In this document: positions 1 to 8,487 of the stretch, one piece after another
Layout: every line of letters starts with the position of its first letter
How positions within the stretch are numbered: the stretch's first letter is position 1
From: Kroppenstedtia guangzhouensis
GTDB lineage: Bacteria; Bacillota; Bacilli; Thermoactinomycetales; DSM-45169
Reading direction: 5' to 3'
DNA: 61,081 nt
NCBI RefSeq assembly: GCF_014637345.1
Contig: NZ_BMEX01000014.1
Coordinates: 1-61,081 of the forward strand
Notes under the pieces: generated by a model
What the model was told of the DNA's origin: nothing
Seen by the model: the letters and a program-made list of their open reading frames with translations, nothing else
The model's database searches: none
Translations under genes and position numbers: made by a program

Positions 1-85
1 CGTTTCCAGAAAAAATTGGGCGACCTTTCCCCTGTAGAGCATCGGGAAAAAGTCGCCGCATAACCGTTCTTTTTTTCATTGTCTA

Positions 86-123
86 CTTGACGGGGTCAAG
101 ACCAAACCCAGGGGTGTTTTTTT
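86..123 (+). terminator. Possible terminator of an upstream gene
   Basis: A CTTGAC/GTCAAG hairpin (86-91 with 95-100) is followed by a short ACCC/GGGT stem (106-115) and a run of T at 117-123. It would end transcription of a plus-strand gene lying left of the window (radA or disA by synteny, which is inference). The rest of 1-292 is AT-rich and holds no convincing gene. An imperfect CCCCCT/AGGGGG hairpin at 235-268 may terminate the minus-strand gene that follows. Confidence 0.45.
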
Positions 124-292
124 GCCGTTTTTAAGATTGCGGGGGATTCGCTATTGTCAGTAGTCATATTTAGATTTTACACATTTAGAAAAAATAGAAG
201 GGAGTAGGGAGTACATTGTAGAATATTATGGACACCCCCTTATCTTATAAGTGTGCAAGAATAGGGGGTTTGTCACGGGAGAGCAAGTTTTC

Positions 293-682
293 CTATCTCA
301 TGTTGAACACCCCGAGAGTGGAAAGTTTTTCTGATTCCTCTTTTACTACTTCATCCAGTCGAATTTCGAGAAGGTTACACATGGCTGCCAGGTAAAACAA
401 ATTTTTACCCATCTCCGTTTTGACCACTTCCAAACAATGGTCGCACAGCAACCCGCTCAAGTGGGAATCAAGGTTGGTTTCCTCAAGGGGGGTTCCTTCC
501 GTAAAGGGTTGACGGGCTGCCTGGATCCGAATACAGCCGCACTCCGTCACCGACTTCATCAGGGCCCGATTCACCCGACTGTTGGATTCCTGAAATTTGG
601 ACGATACATCCAGCACACTCCGATGTCTCAAAAGCAGGTCTGCCACCTGTTGCTGAAAAGTCTGCAGGTTTTCAGTTTCCAA
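293..682 (-). CDS. Conserved hypothetical protein with paired cysteines (DUF1573-like?)
   Basis: This 129-residue soluble protein has no signal peptide or membrane segment. It starts with TTG at 682, preceded on its strand by AGAGGTGA seven bases upstream. The N-terminal half is helical and rich in Q and R. Cysteines form a CGC pair (C48, C50) and a CDHC pair (C80, C83), plus C102, so a metal or iron-sulfur site is possible. The ending STLGVFN resembles a small Bacillota family that I recall being labelled DUF1573, but I cannot verify that. It is transcribed divergently from carD from its own strong promoter. Function unknown. Confidence 0.75.
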   Translation of the reverse strand: METENLQTFQQQVADLLLRHRSVLDVSSKFQESNSRVNRALMKSVTECGCIRIQAARQPFTEGTPLEETNLDSHLSGLLCDHCLEVVKTEMGKNLFYLAAMCNLLEIRLDEVVKEESEKLSTLGVFNMR

Positions 683-770
683 CTCTTTTCACCTCTTCCA
701 TTCTGAGCATCAGCACCGGATCGGGGTATGGGCAAACTGTCGGAAGCTATCGAAGATTCCGTACAAAATA

Positions 771-800
771 ATTATAGCCCCTCCTTGAAGAAAGTGTCAA
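771..800 (-). promoter_or_regulatory. SigA-type promoter for the minus-strand hypothetical gene
   Basis: Read on the minus strand, TTGACA (complement of 795-800) and TATAAT (complement of 771-776) are separated by 18 bases. Both hexamers match the consensus exactly. The promoter points away from carD, with about 90 bases of leader before the TTG start at 682. Confidence 0.75.
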
Positions 801-847
801 TTTATTCCGGGATTCAGATCAGAAATGACCCTTTTGCGAAAAATCTA

Positions 848-921
848 TTGACGTTATTGCTTGATATGTGCTAAGATATTCATTTTAATTTATTGACTTC
901 CTCCTGCGATTGTGATATCTT
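848..921 (+). promoter_or_regulatory. Tandem promoters of carD
   Basis: Two SigA-type candidates are stacked. P1 is TTGACG (848-853), 18 bases, TAAGAT (872-877). P2 is TTGACT (893-898), 17 bases, TATCTT (916-921) with an extended TG at 913-914. P2 would leave a leader of only about 25 bases. Tandem arrangement suggests constitutive plus growth-regulated expression (inference). Confidence 0.6.
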
Positions 922-953
922 GGAAATGGATATTGCCCTTGGAGGTGGGTTGA

Positions 954-1460
954 GTGTTCAACATCGGCGACAAAGTGGTATACCCCATGCACGGTGCAGG
1001 CATCATCGAGGCGATCGAAGAGAAGGAGATCCTCGGGGAATCCCAACGTTATTATGTGATGCGTATGCCTGTCGGCGATATGAAAGTGATGATCCCGATG
1101 TCCAAGGTGGACACCATCGGTCTGAGGGAAGTGGTCGATGAGAAGACGATTTCCGATGTGATCGAGCGGTTGGCCAATGGCAGTTCAGAGGTTTCCGGTA
1201 ATTGGAATAGACGTTACCGGGCCAACCTTGACAAGATGAAGAGCGGAGATATCCATGATCTGGCCGATGTGGTTCGTTGCCTGATGCTTCGGGAAAAGGA
1301 GAAAGGTCTCTCCACGGGGGAACGCAAGATGTTGGACAATGCTCGCCAAATCCTGATCAGTGAACTGGTACTCGCGAAGGAGATGGAAGAATCCCAAGCC
1401 TTTGGGTTGCTGGACGAAATCATTCTATCGGAAAGCAAGCCCCGGGTGGAACGGGCCTGA
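954..1460 (+). CDS. carD: CarD/CdnL-type RNA polymerase-binding transcription regulator
   Basis: This 168-residue protein has the CarD/CdnL layout: an N-terminal RNAP-interaction (Tudor-like) domain of about 60 residues opening FNIGDKVVYPMHGAG, then a helical DNA-binding C-terminal domain. CarD proteins bind the RNAP beta subunit at the promoter and stabilise open complexes, often at rRNA promoters. The GTG start at 954 follows GGAGGTGGG (941-949). It stands beside yacL, an arrangement seen in other Bacillales but not in B. subtilis. Some homologues act in stress responses; which role applies here is not visible. Confidence 0.93.
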   Translation: MFNIGDKVVYPMHGAGIIEAIEEKEILGESQRYYVMRMPVGDMKVMIPMSKVDTIGLREVVDEKTISDVIERLANGSSEVSGNWNRRYRANLDKMKSGDIHDLADVVRCLMLREKEKGLSTGERKMLDNARQILISELVLAKEMEESQAFGLLDEIILSESKPRVERA

Positions 1461-1525
1461 CTTGGCAGGACGGGGATATTTCCTCTGAGATGCAAATAAC
1501 AGGGTTTTGATTTCCAGTGATTGTC

Positions 1526-1531
1526 TATAAT
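1526..1531 (+). promoter_or_regulatory. Possible -10 box upstream of yacL
   Basis: A perfect TATAAT lies 22 bases before the GTG start of yacL. No good -35 hexamer is present at the right distance: TTGATT at 1507 would give a spacer of only 13. Either a weak internal promoter or chance. Confidence 0.3.
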
Positions 1532-1553
1532 GTGAATGAGGAGGTGAAGCCCC

Positions 1554-2654
1554 GTGCTGAAAAGGTCTGTCCATTTGGCCTTCGTATTGATCGGAGCGAC
1601 ACTCGGTTTTTACCTGGGACCCACACTCTTTCAAATGCTTCAACAACCGCCCATCGGATTGGTTGATGTGCCGGCCCCTCGATACATCGGAGCCGTCCTG
1701 GGGGCGCTCCTCCTGTACCTGTTGACATATTGGTTCACCGGAAATGTCATCGTCCGTTGGATACATTGGAGCGAAGAGCGCCTGGTGAAAATACCGGCGG
1801 CAGATACTCTGTTTGGCGCAATGGGTTTGATCTTCGGTCTTATCGTAGCATTTCTGATCGAGCCCCCTTTGTCTGAACTGCCGCTGCCGGTCATCTCATC
1901 GGTCCTTCCCATCCTGGTGTCCGCCCTGTTGGGCTACCTGGGATTTCGGGTCGGATATAAAAAGCGGGATGAGTTGATCGCCATCTTCACCATGAACCGT
2001 CAAGGAAAAGATCGTGGCAAAAAAGAAAAGGAAAGTCGCGACAACGTGGAACATAAAATTTTGGACACCAGTGTGATCATCGACGGGCGGATCGCCGACA
2101 TTTGCCGGACGGGTTTTTTGGAGGGAACCCTGGTCATTCCCAGCTTTGTTCTGGAGGAACTCCAGCACATCGCCGACTCTTCCGATGTTCTGAAACGGAA
2201 CCGGGGTCGCAGGGGGCTGGATATCTTAAACAAGATCCAGAAAGAGCTCAACATGCGTGTTCTGATCTATGAAGGGGATTTTGAAGAAGTGACCGAAGTG
2301 GACAGCAAGCTGGTCAAGCTGGCCAAGGTGTTGTCCGGAAAAGTGGTGACCAACGACTTCAACCTGAACAAGGTGTGTGAGCTTCAAGGAGTCAAGGTGC
2401 TGAATATCAATGATCTGGCCAACGCCGTCAAACCGGTGGTTCTCCCCGGAGAAGAGATCAATGTTCAGGTGATCAAGGACGGAAAGGAACATGGTCAAGG
2501 GGTGGCTTATCTGGATGACGGCACCATGATTGTCATCGAGGGCGGTCGGGAATACATTGGGGAACGGATTGACGTCTTGGTCACCAGTGTGTTACAAACA
2601 TCTGCAGGGAGAATGATTTTTGCCAAACCGAAATTGCTGGAAAAGGCGCTCTGA
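1554..2654 (+). CDS. yacL: PIN/TRAM-domain membrane protein YacL
   Basis: 366 residues. The first ~130 residues contain four hydrophobic membrane segments. A PIN-type nuclease domain follows, with acidic positions in ILDTSVIIDGR and in VVTNDFNLNKV, and then a C-terminal TRAM domain (about 290-355). This is the YacL architecture of Bacillales, a putative membrane-anchored RNA-processing or RNA-binding protein without an established substrate. The GTG start at 1554 has GAGGTGAAG upstream. It is followed by ispD after 81 bases, as in B. subtilis. Confidence 0.93.
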   Translation: MLKRSVHLAFVLIGATLGFYLGPTLFQMLQQPPIGLVDVPAPRYIGAVLGALLLYLLTYWFTGNVIVRWIHWSEERLVKIPAADTLFGAMGLIFGLIVAFLIEPPLSELPLPVISSVLPILVSALLGYLGFRVGYKKRDELIAIFTMNRQGKDRGKKEKESRDNVEHKILDTSVIIDGRIADICRTGFLEGTLVIPSFVLEELQHIADSSDVLKRNRGRRGLDILNKIQKELNMRVLIYEGDFEEVTEVDSKLVKLAKVLSGKVVTNDFNLNKVCELQGVKVLNINDLANAVKPVVLPGEEINVQVIKDGKEHGQGVAYLDDGTMIVIEGGREYIGERIDVLVTSVLQTSAGRMIFAKPKLLEKAL

Positions 2655-2735
2655 AACACAGAGCGTTTCCGGACGCCCGGCGCCGGGTGGACAATCTCGC
2701 CGCCGGGCTCTCTTGTGTTTGAAAGGGGATGTGCG

Positions 2736-3428
2736 GTGAACGCGGGTGTGGTGATCCCGGCTGCGGGGAAGGGAAAGCGGATGGGGACTCCGATCAGCAA
2801 GCAGTTTCTCGATCTGTGCGGGGAACCGGTGCTGATCCGGACGCTCCGTGTTTTTCTCGATCATCCCGCCGTCAGTCGATTGGTGTTGGCAGTCCATCAA
2901 GACGAGGAAAGGTCAGTCTGTCAGTTGTTGGATAAATACGGAGTTCCCCGGGAAAAAGTAGGAGTCACACTGGGGGGGGAGGAACGGCAGGACAGTGTTT
3001 ACCAAGCCCTGCAGGAAATGGCGACGGAGTGGGTGCTGGTTCATGATGCGGTCCGCCCCTTCGTCACCCACGAACAGATCTCAGAGTTGTTAAACCAGCT
3101 GAAGTCAGTGGATGCCGCTGTGTTGGCAGTCCCCGTCAAAGACACGATCAAGGAAGTGGCCCCCGGGATGGATGTGGCCCGCACCCTGGAACGGAGCGGT
3201 CTGTGGGCGGTACAAACCCCTCAGGCTTTCCGCCGCTCCTTATTGGTACAAGCCCATGAGGAGGGGAAAAGAAAGGGATTGGCCGCCACTGATGACGCTA
3301 TGTTGGTGGAGGCGATGGGCATGCCGGTCCGGGTGGTGAAAGGCGATTACAGCAACTTGAAACTGACGACGCCGGAAGATATGGTTCTGGCGGAAGCGAT
3401 TTGGAAGATGAGGAGTCGACCGCGATGA
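2736..3428 (+). CDS. ispD: 2-C-methyl-D-erythritol 4-phosphate cytidylyltransferase
   Basis: Transfers CMP from CTP to MEP, the third step of the non-mevalonate isoprenoid pathway. The nucleotide-binding loop [12 protein letters not shown] lies at the N-terminus, and a VHDAVRPFV motif typical of IspD is present around residue 100. I chose GTG at 2736 (230 residues), six bases after AAGGGGAT, over an in-frame GTG at 2715. The stop overlaps the ispF start (ATGA), so the two consecutive pathway enzymes are translationally coupled. Confidence 0.95.
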   Translation: MNAGVVIPAAGKGKRMGTPISKQFLDLCGEPVLIRTLRVFLDHPAVSRLVLAVHQDEERSVCQLLDKYGVPREKVGVTLGGEERQDSVYQALQEMATEWVLVHDAVRPFVTHEQISELLNQLKSVDAAVLAVPVKDTIKEVAPGMDVARTLERSGLWAVQTPQAFRRSLLVQAHEEGKRKGLAATDDAMLVEAMGMPVRVVKGDYSNLKLTTPEDMVLAEAIWKMRSRPR

Positions 3429-3904
3429 TCAGAGTGGGACAAGGGTTTGATGTACATCAGTTTGCAGAGGACCGTCCATTGATCCTGGGTGGTGTGAACA
3501 TTCCTTATTCCAAGGGGTTGGTGGGACACTCCGATGCGGATGTTCTCCTGCACACGATCACCGATGCAGTGCTTGGCGCATTGGGAAAAGGGGATATCGG
3601 GACGCACTTCCCCGACACCGACCCTCGGTATGAGGGAGCGGACAGTGCTGAATTGCTCCGCCAAGTGTGGAGGATGGCTGTCGATGCGGGTTATGTTCTC
3701 GGAAATTTGGATGCGACCGTGATCGCCCAGAAACCCAAGATGGCCCCCCATATTCCGGTGATCCGGGAGTGCGTCGCCCAACTGTTGCAGGCGGACTTAT
3801 CAGATATCAATATCAAGGCGACGACAACCGAACGCCTCGGCTTCACCGGCCGGGAAGAAGGAATCGCTTCAATGGCGGTTGTCTGTTTGGTAAAAAAGGC
3901 CTGA
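3425..3904 (+). CDS. ispF: 2-C-methyl-D-erythritol 2,4-cyclodiphosphate synthase
   Basis: 159 residues, the usual IspF length. It cyclises CDP-ME-2-phosphate to MEcPP with loss of CMP in the MEP pathway. Zinc-ligand motif GQGFDVHQF near the N-terminus, [10 protein letters not shown], and the conserved [15 protein letters not shown] near the end are all present. The ATG at 3425 overlaps the ispD stop. The enzyme forms trimers in the family. A frame extension upstream to 3401 lacks a ribosome site and was not used. Confidence 0.96.
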   Translation: MIRVGQGFDVHQFAEDRPLILGGVNIPYSKGLVGHSDADVLLHTITDAVLGALGKGDIGTHFPDTDPRYEGADSAELLRQVWRMAVDAGYVLGNLDATVIAQKPKMAPHIPVIRECVAQLLQADLSDINIKATTTERLGFTGREEGIASMAVVCLVKKA

Positions 3905-4268
3905 GTCAGGGTTGGGGATTAAGCGGTAGATGAGAGGCAGAAGGGGGCGTGTCCTGTAGCGAGATCGGGAGCAACCCTGGAGAGGCTGGTCTGGTAATTC
4001 AGCTGCGATGTAAGGAGAAGGAGAGGCTTGTGTGACTGGCGGAGCTCCTTTGCACTCATCAGTACAAGTCTTGCCAGGGTTACTTCACTCCGGGTCTCGC
4101 GATGCGCTTGTCGCAAGAGATCGGAGACGGTCACACAGGAGACCCCATCAGACACGCCCTTGTGCCCAATGGGGATGCAACAGTTGTAGGGCAGAACACG
4201 GTCTCCTCAACAAAAATATGGCGAATTAACATGCAGATTTCAGCACGCACGAGAGGTGAACGGAGACG
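3905..4268 (+). promoter_or_regulatory. Structured leader upstream of gltX, class unknown
   Basis: This 364-base gap holds no gene but at least four nested stems: AACCCTGG (3973-3980) with CCAGGGTT (4074-4081); inside it AGGCTTGT (4024-4031) with ACAAGTCT (4064-4071); a hairpin at 4088-4126 with arms CTCCG, GTCTC, GCGA; and AGGAGACC (4137-4144) with GGTCTCCT (4200-4207), enclosing GCCCT/AGGGC. The 3' arm GTCTCC could instead pair with GGAGAC at 4262-4267, directly before the gltX ATG, suggesting a switch. It has no T-box (TGGNACC) motif, and no intrinsic terminator is seen. Confidence 0.45.
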
Positions 4269-5744
4269 ATGAGACAAGTTCGTACGCGCTATGCGCCCAG
4301 TCCCACAGGACACCTACACATCGGAGGGGCACGGACTGCGCTGTTCAGTTATCTGTGGGCCCGAAAAAACGGCGGGGCTTTTGTGGTTCGCATCGAGGAC
4401 ACCGATGTGGAACGCAATCTTGCCGATGCTGAGCAGAAACAGCTGGAGGCTTTGAAGTGGCTGGGCATCGATTGGGACGAGAGTGTGGATGTGGGGGGCC
4501 CCCATTCGCCATACCGCTCCATGGAACGGTTGGAGATCTATCAGAAGCACCTGCAAAAATTGTTGGACGCTGGACATGCCTATCCTTGCTACTGCACCCA
4601 GGAAGAGTTGGAGCGGGATCGCGAACGGCAGCTGGCGGAAGGAAAGGCTCCCAAATACAGCGGTCGCTGCCGTCACCTGACCTCTGAAGAGCGACAAACC
4701 TTCGAGCAAGAAGGGAGGAAACCCTCCATCCGTTTCCGTGTGCCTGAAGGCCGGGAGATCACCATCCAGGATGAGGTGCGGGGGGAGGTCCGGTTTGAAA
4801 CGGAGGGAATCGGCGACTTCATCCTTCTGCGTCCCGACGGCCGTCCCACCTACAATTTCGCGGTGGTGGTGGATGATGCCCTGATGGAGATCACTCATGT
4901 AGTCCGGGGTGAAGAGCATATCTCCAACACCCCCCGACAGATTCTCCTGTACGAGGCTTTGGGTTTGGAGCCTCCCGTCTTTGCCCATGCTTCCCTCATC
5001 CTGAATGCCGAAGGGAAGAAAATGAGCAAACGGGATGAATCGATCATTCAGTTTATCGATCAATACCGGGAATTGGGTTACCTCCCCGAAGCGATCATCA
5101 ATTTCCTGGTGCTCCTGGGGTGGGCGCCGGAAGGAGAGAAAGCGGAGGAGGAGATCTTCTCCCTCGATGAGCTGATTCACCTTTTCTCCCTAAAACGGGT
5201 CTCCAAAGCGCCTGCGGTATTTGATGCGGCCAAATTGATGTGGATGAACAATCACTACATTAAAGAGTCCTCCACGGAGCGGATCACTGAGCTGGCGATT
5301 CCCCATCTGGCCCGGGCCGGGCGGATCGGGGAACAACCTGTCGGGGAAGAAAAGGAATGGGTGACCCGTTTGGTGGGACTTTATCAGGAACAGCTGGACT
5401 ATGTGGCACAGGTGGTCGAACTGACGGAAATGTTTTTCCGCAAGGAAGTGTCCTACTCCAATGATGCCAAAGAAATCCTTTCCCAGAAACAGGTCCCCAC
5501 AGTGGTGGAAGCACTGATCCGTCAACTTGAATCCACTGGGGAAGAGTTGACGGCGGATACAGTTAAACAATTGTTGAAGTCAGTTCAGAAGGAAACCGGT
5601 TGCAAGGGAAAACAGTTGTTTATGCCGGTGCGGGCTGCAGTGACCGGTGAGGTGCACGGACCGGATCTGAGAGAGACGATCTCTCTCCTGGGTAAGGAGA
5701 CTGTGTTGGTTCGCTTGAAGTGTTTCCTTCAGAGGCAGGGATGA
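4269..5744 (+). CDS. gltX: Glutamate--tRNA ligase
   Basis: 491 residues, class I aminoacyl-tRNA synthetase. The ATP-binding HIGH motif reads HLHIGGART (residues 15-23), and the second signature KMSKR lies at 251-255. A helical anticodon-binding domain fills the C-terminal third. In Bacillota lacking GlnRS this enzyme normally charges both tRNA-Glu and tRNA-Gln, with GatCAB correcting the latter; discrimination cannot be read here. The ATG at 4269 follows AGAGGTGA (4251-4258). Order ispF-gltX-cysE-cysS is the Bacillales norm. Confidence 0.97.
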   Translation: MRQVRTRYAPSPTGHLHIGGARTALFSYLWARKNGGAFVVRIEDTDVERNLADAEQKQLEALKWLGIDWDESVDVGGPHSPYRSMERLEIYQKHLQKLLDAGHAYPCYCTQEELERDRERQLAEGKAPKYSGRCRHLTSEERQTFEQEGRKPSIRFRVPEGREITIQDEVRGEVRFETEGIGDFILLRPDGRPTYNFAVVVDDALMEITHVVRGEEHISNTPRQILLYEALGLEPPVFAHASLILNAEGKKMSKRDESIIQFIDQYRELGYLPEAIINFLVLLGWAPEGEKAEEEIFSLDELIHLFSLKRVSKAPAVFDAAKLMWMNNHYIKESSTERITELAIPHLARAGRIGEQPVGEEKEWVTRLVGLYQEQLDYVAQVVELTEMFFRKEVSYSNDAKEILSQKQVPTVVEALIRQLESTGEELTADTVKQLLKSVQKETGCKGKQLFMPVRAAVTGEVHGPDLRETISLLGKETVLVRLKCFLQRQG

Positions 5745-5766
5745 TCTATTTCTCTGGCTCATGTGG

Positions 5767-5795
5767 TTGTGATCAGAGAAAAGGGAGTATATAAT
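5767..5795 (+). promoter_or_regulatory. Promoter of the cysE-cysS T-box transcript
   Basis: TTGTGA (5767-5772), 17 bases, TATAAT (5790-5795). It starts a transcript roughly ten bases before the T-box leader fold, 23 bases after the gltX stop, so cysE and cysS have their own regulated transcription start. Confidence 0.7.
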
Positions 5796-5811
5796 AAACG
5801 AAGTTATACGG

Positions 5812-6096
5812 GAACAAAGGGAAAGTATTCTCCGTTCATGAACAAAAACAGGTGATGACCGGGAGAGTACGGCGGAAGGGATTCAACAGAGAGGAGCTGC
5901 CAGGCTGAAAGAGCTCCGCTTCCCGACCGGCGGAAATGCACCCGTGAGCCGCCCCCCGAAGCTTCTCCCCGAGGTGGTAGGGCGGGCCGGTCCCCTCCGT
6001 TAACGGGAAGAGCGGGTCGGACTGGAGGTCCGGCCAAGCAGAGTGGAACCGCGGATTCCATCCGTCTCTGCAGCCTTGTGCTGCAGAGATTTTTTT
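5812..6096 (+). promoter_or_regulatory. T-box riboswitch, cysteine-specific
   Basis: The leader has the T-box parts in order: a stem I region with the AGAGAGGAGC and GGCTGAAAGAGCTCC elements, a specifier loop with GAAATGCACC giving the cysteine codon TGC (5937-5939), the antiterminator box AGAGTGGAACCGCGG (6040-6054), and an intrinsic terminator with arms TCTCTGCAGC (6065-6074) and GCTGCAGAGA (6080-6089) and seven T. Uncharged tRNA-Cys should stabilise the antiterminator and turn on cysE and cysS. Two small reading frames here are spurious. Confidence 0.93.
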
Positions 6097-6118
6097 GAAT
6101 CCGGATGAACTTGATGCG

Positions 6119-6193
6119 TGTGACAAACTCGTCATAGGAAGGGGGGCACATGGTTGTGAAACCCTATCCCTCCCTGTGAACGGCTTTTTCACA
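6119..6193 (+). repeat. Long imperfect hairpin made of an inverted pair of a dispersed repeat
   Basis: Between the T-box terminator and cysE, TGTGAC...CACATGG (6119-6152) is followed by its diverged inverse, ending TTTTTCACA at 6193. Pairing blocks include TGTGA/TCACA, TCATAGG/CCTGTGA, AGGG/CCCT, GGG/CCC and CAC/GTG. A third, related copy lies at 53986-54023. Function unknown. Confidence 0.5.
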
Positions 6194-6199
6194 ATGCTT

Positions 6200-6360
6200 C
6201 TAGTGCTCCCTCAGCGAACATTGTATGGAAAATTACAGATGGGCTAGGATGGTGGGGATTTGATTCGCCTTTGCGCTCTTTGCAAGAGATCGGAGCCGCC
6301 CCACTATCCTGCCCCCGCCTTGCTGAAAAACAAGATCAAAGTTGCCTGAAGGGGCACTAG
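6200..6360 (+). repeat. 161-bp inverted-repeat element with internal hairpin (MITE-like)
   Basis: The ends CTAGTGCTCCCTCAG (6200-6214) and CTGAAGGGGCACTAG (6346-6360) are inverted repeats of 15 bases with one mismatch and one G-T. Inside, AGGATGGTGGGG (6246-6257) pairs with CCCCACTATCCT (6299-6310). It has no coding capacity. It sits between the T-box terminator and the cysE ribosome site, so it forms part of the cysE leader. A small non-autonomous mobile element or a second regulatory RNA are both possible. Confidence 0.45.
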
Positions 6361-6385
6361 CCACGATTAAAAGGAGGGGAGAGCA

Positions 6386-7126
6386 GTGAATCCATTTCGG
6401 CGATGGAAAAACATCCGTTCTGTCCTGAAATCCGATATCGATGCTGTTTTCGAGAGGGACCCGGCAGCCCGGAGCGTGACAGAAGTGGTTTTAACCTATT
6501 CCGGCTTGCACGCCATCTGGATGTACCGGATTGCCCACTGGTTATACAAACATAAATGGTTTTTGTGCGCCCGGCTTCTCTCACAGCTGGCCCGCTTTCT
6601 GACTGGCATCGAAATTCATCCCGGCGCCCGCATTGGCCGTGGATTGTTCATTGATCACGGAATGGGTGTGGTGATCGGTGAAACCTGTGAGATCGGGAAT
6701 CATGTGACCATTTATCAAGGAGTCACTCTGGGAGGGACCGGAAAGGAAAAAGGGAAGCGCCATCCTACGATTGAAGATGGGGTGCTGATCGCTACGGGTG
6801 CCAAAGTTTTGGGATCGATGCGAATCGGCCGCGGCTCCAAGATCGGGGCTGGTTCCGTGGTGCTCAAAGAAGTGCCTCCCAACTCCACTGTGGTTGGAGT
6901 TCCCGGCCGTGTGGTGGTTCAGGACGGAGTTCGTGTCAAATCCCCCGGCAATCTCGATCATACGGATCTGCCAGATCCGGTGGCGGAAGCATGTGAAGAT
7001 CTGGAGAAGGATATCGACCGTCTGAGATGTCAATTGCAGCGTCTGGAGAGGGAACTGGAAACCATTCGAAGGGAGCAGGAACAGGATGACTTTGCAGGTG
7101 TTCAACACACAAACCAGAAAGCTTGA
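6386..7126 (+). CDS. cysE: Serine O-acetyltransferase
   Basis: Acetylates L-serine with acetyl-CoA to O-acetylserine, the committed step of cysteine synthesis. 246 residues: an N-terminal helical SAT domain, then a left-handed beta-helix of hexapeptide repeats (about 70-170) with the catalytic-region motifs [10 protein letters not shown] and [16 protein letters not shown]. The C-terminal ~45 residues form a charged helix and make the protein longer than the B. subtilis enzyme. GTG start follows AAAGGAGGGG. Its last 41 bases overlap cysS. Expression is controlled by the T-box. Confidence 0.95.
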   Translation: MNPFRRWKNIRSVLKSDIDAVFERDPAARSVTEVVLTYSGLHAIWMYRIAHWLYKHKWFLCARLLSQLARFLTGIEIHPGARIGRGLFIDHGMGVVIGETCEIGNHVTIYQGVTLGGTGKEKGKRHPTIEDGVLIATGAKVLGSMRIGRGSKIGAGSVVLKEVPPNSTVVGVPGRVVVQDGVRVKSPGNLDHTDLPDPVAEACEDLEKDIDRLRCQLQRLERELETIRREQEQDDFAGVQHTNQKA

Positions 7127-8486
7127 ACCCTTTCAACCTCAGCACGATCGGAAAGTCACCATGTATGTGTGCGGGCCGACCGTCTACAACTATATTCATA
7201 TCGGAAACGCCCGGGTGTTTGTCTTTTTTGACGTGGTCCGTCGGTATTTGCAGTATAAAGGGTATGACGTCACCTACGTGCAAAACTTCACCGATGTCGA
7301 TGACCGCCTGATCGAAAGATCCCACCAGGAGAACACCACAGTGGAAGAGTTGGCGGAACGTTACATCCAGGCTTATTTCGATGATATGGATGCGCTCGGG
7401 GTGAACCGGGCCGATATCCATCCCAGGGCGACGGAACACATCCCCGAAATGCTGGAGGCGATCCGCTCTTTGCTTGATAAAGGCTATGCTTATGAACGGG
7501 AGGGGGATGTCTACTACCGGTCCCTGCGGAAAAAGGACTATGGAAAGTTGTCCAAGCAGTCGATAGAAGAATTGAATGCAGGGGCTCGGGTGGAGGTGAA
7601 TGAGAAGAAGGAGAATCCGCTGGATTTTGCCTTGTGGAAAAAAGCGAAGCCCGGTGAAATCAGTTGGGAGAGTCCCTGGGGCCGCGGACGTCCCGGCTGG
7701 CATATCGAGTGCTCCGCCATGTCCAGGAAATATCTCGGGGACACGCTGGATGTGCATGCCGGGGGAATGGATCTCTGTTTTCCCCACCATGAAAACGAGA
7801 TGGCCCAGAGCGAAGCCTGGACGGAAAAACCCTTCGTCCGGTATTGGCTTCACAATGGATATATCAACATGGGTGACGAAAAGATGTCCAAATCCTTGGG
7901 CAACGTTGTTCGGGTCCATGAATTGAGGGAAGAATATTCACCCCGGGCTCTCCGTTATTTTCTGCTGTCGGCCCATTACCGGAATCCCATCTCCTTCAGC
8001 CATGAGGCGATCCGCCAGATCGAAAGCAGCCTGGAACGCTTCGACACGGCGGTGAACAACTTGCACCACCGGATAGGGGCCGCTCAGGAAGGAGAGGCTG
8101 AACCCGAAGTGAAAGAGCGCCTTGCTTCCCTGACCCGGGAGTTTGAAGCGGCGATGGACGATGATTTGAATACCGCCAATGGGATCAGCGTATTGCATGA
8201 GAGCGTCAAATTTGCAAATGAGACGGTGGCCCGTTCAGTGGTTCCCAAAGGCTCCCTCACGATTTTGTTGGACTGGATCCATCGATTTGGGGGAGAAATT
8301 CTGGGCCTGGTGACAGTGGGAGAAGAGGATTCCCTTGCCAGAGAGATTGAAGCTTTGATCGAAGAACGGCAACAGGCCCGCGCTGCCCGGGATTTCAAGC
8401 GGGCGGATGCCATTCGGGACCGGCTGGCTGAACAGGGGATTGTTTTGGAGGATACCCCCCAAGGTGTTCGCTGGCGGAGGAAATGA
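7086..8486 (+). CDS. cysS: Cysteine--tRNA ligase
   Basis: 466 residues, class I synthetase charging tRNA-Cys. The HIGH motif is HIGN (38-41), a zinc-ligand cysteine lies at C29, and KMSKS is at 266-270. GWHIECSAM and [11 protein letters not shown], which supply further zinc ligands, are present. The start lies 41 bases inside cysE, preceded by GGGAGCAGG, implying coupled translation. It shares the cysteine T-box with cysE, so starvation for charged tRNA-Cys raises both synthesis of the amino acid and its ligase. Confidence 0.97.
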   Translation: MTLQVFNTQTRKLEPFQPQHDRKVTMYVCGPTVYNYIHIGNARVFVFFDVVRRYLQYKGYDVTYVQNFTDVDDRLIERSHQENTTVEELAERYIQAYFDDMDALGVNRADIHPRATEHIPEMLEAIRSLLDKGYAYEREGDVYYRSLRKKDYGKLSKQSIEELNAGARVEVNEKKENPLDFALWKKAKPGEISWESPWGRGRPGWHIECSAMSRKYLGDTLDVHAGGMDLCFPHHENEMAQSEAWTEKPFVRYWLHNGYINMGDEKMSKSLGNVVRVHELREEYSPRALRYFLLSAHYRNPISFSHEAIRQIESSLERFDTAVNNLHHRIGAAQEGEAEPEVKERLASLTREFEAAMDDDLNTANGISVLHESVKFANETVARSVVPKGSLTILLDWIHRFGGEILGLVTVGEEDSLAREIEALIEERQQARAARDFKRADAIRDRLAEQGIVLEDTPQGVRWRRK

Positions 8487-8487
8487 A

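Noticed and set aside
3905-4268. T-box riboswitch for gltX
   Set aside because: No TGGNACC antiterminator core, no terminator and no specifier-loop pattern; it does not resemble the real T-box at 5812-6096.
5804-6192. Two minus-strand frames of about 115 codons upstream of cysE
   Set aside because: They lie across the T-box and its terminator, whose RNA motifs explain the sequence.
6157-6193. Rex-type operator (TTGTGAA-N4-TTCACAA)
   Set aside because: The dyad spacing is wrong and the copies lie in a longer diverged repeat, so a redox-repressor site cannot be supported.
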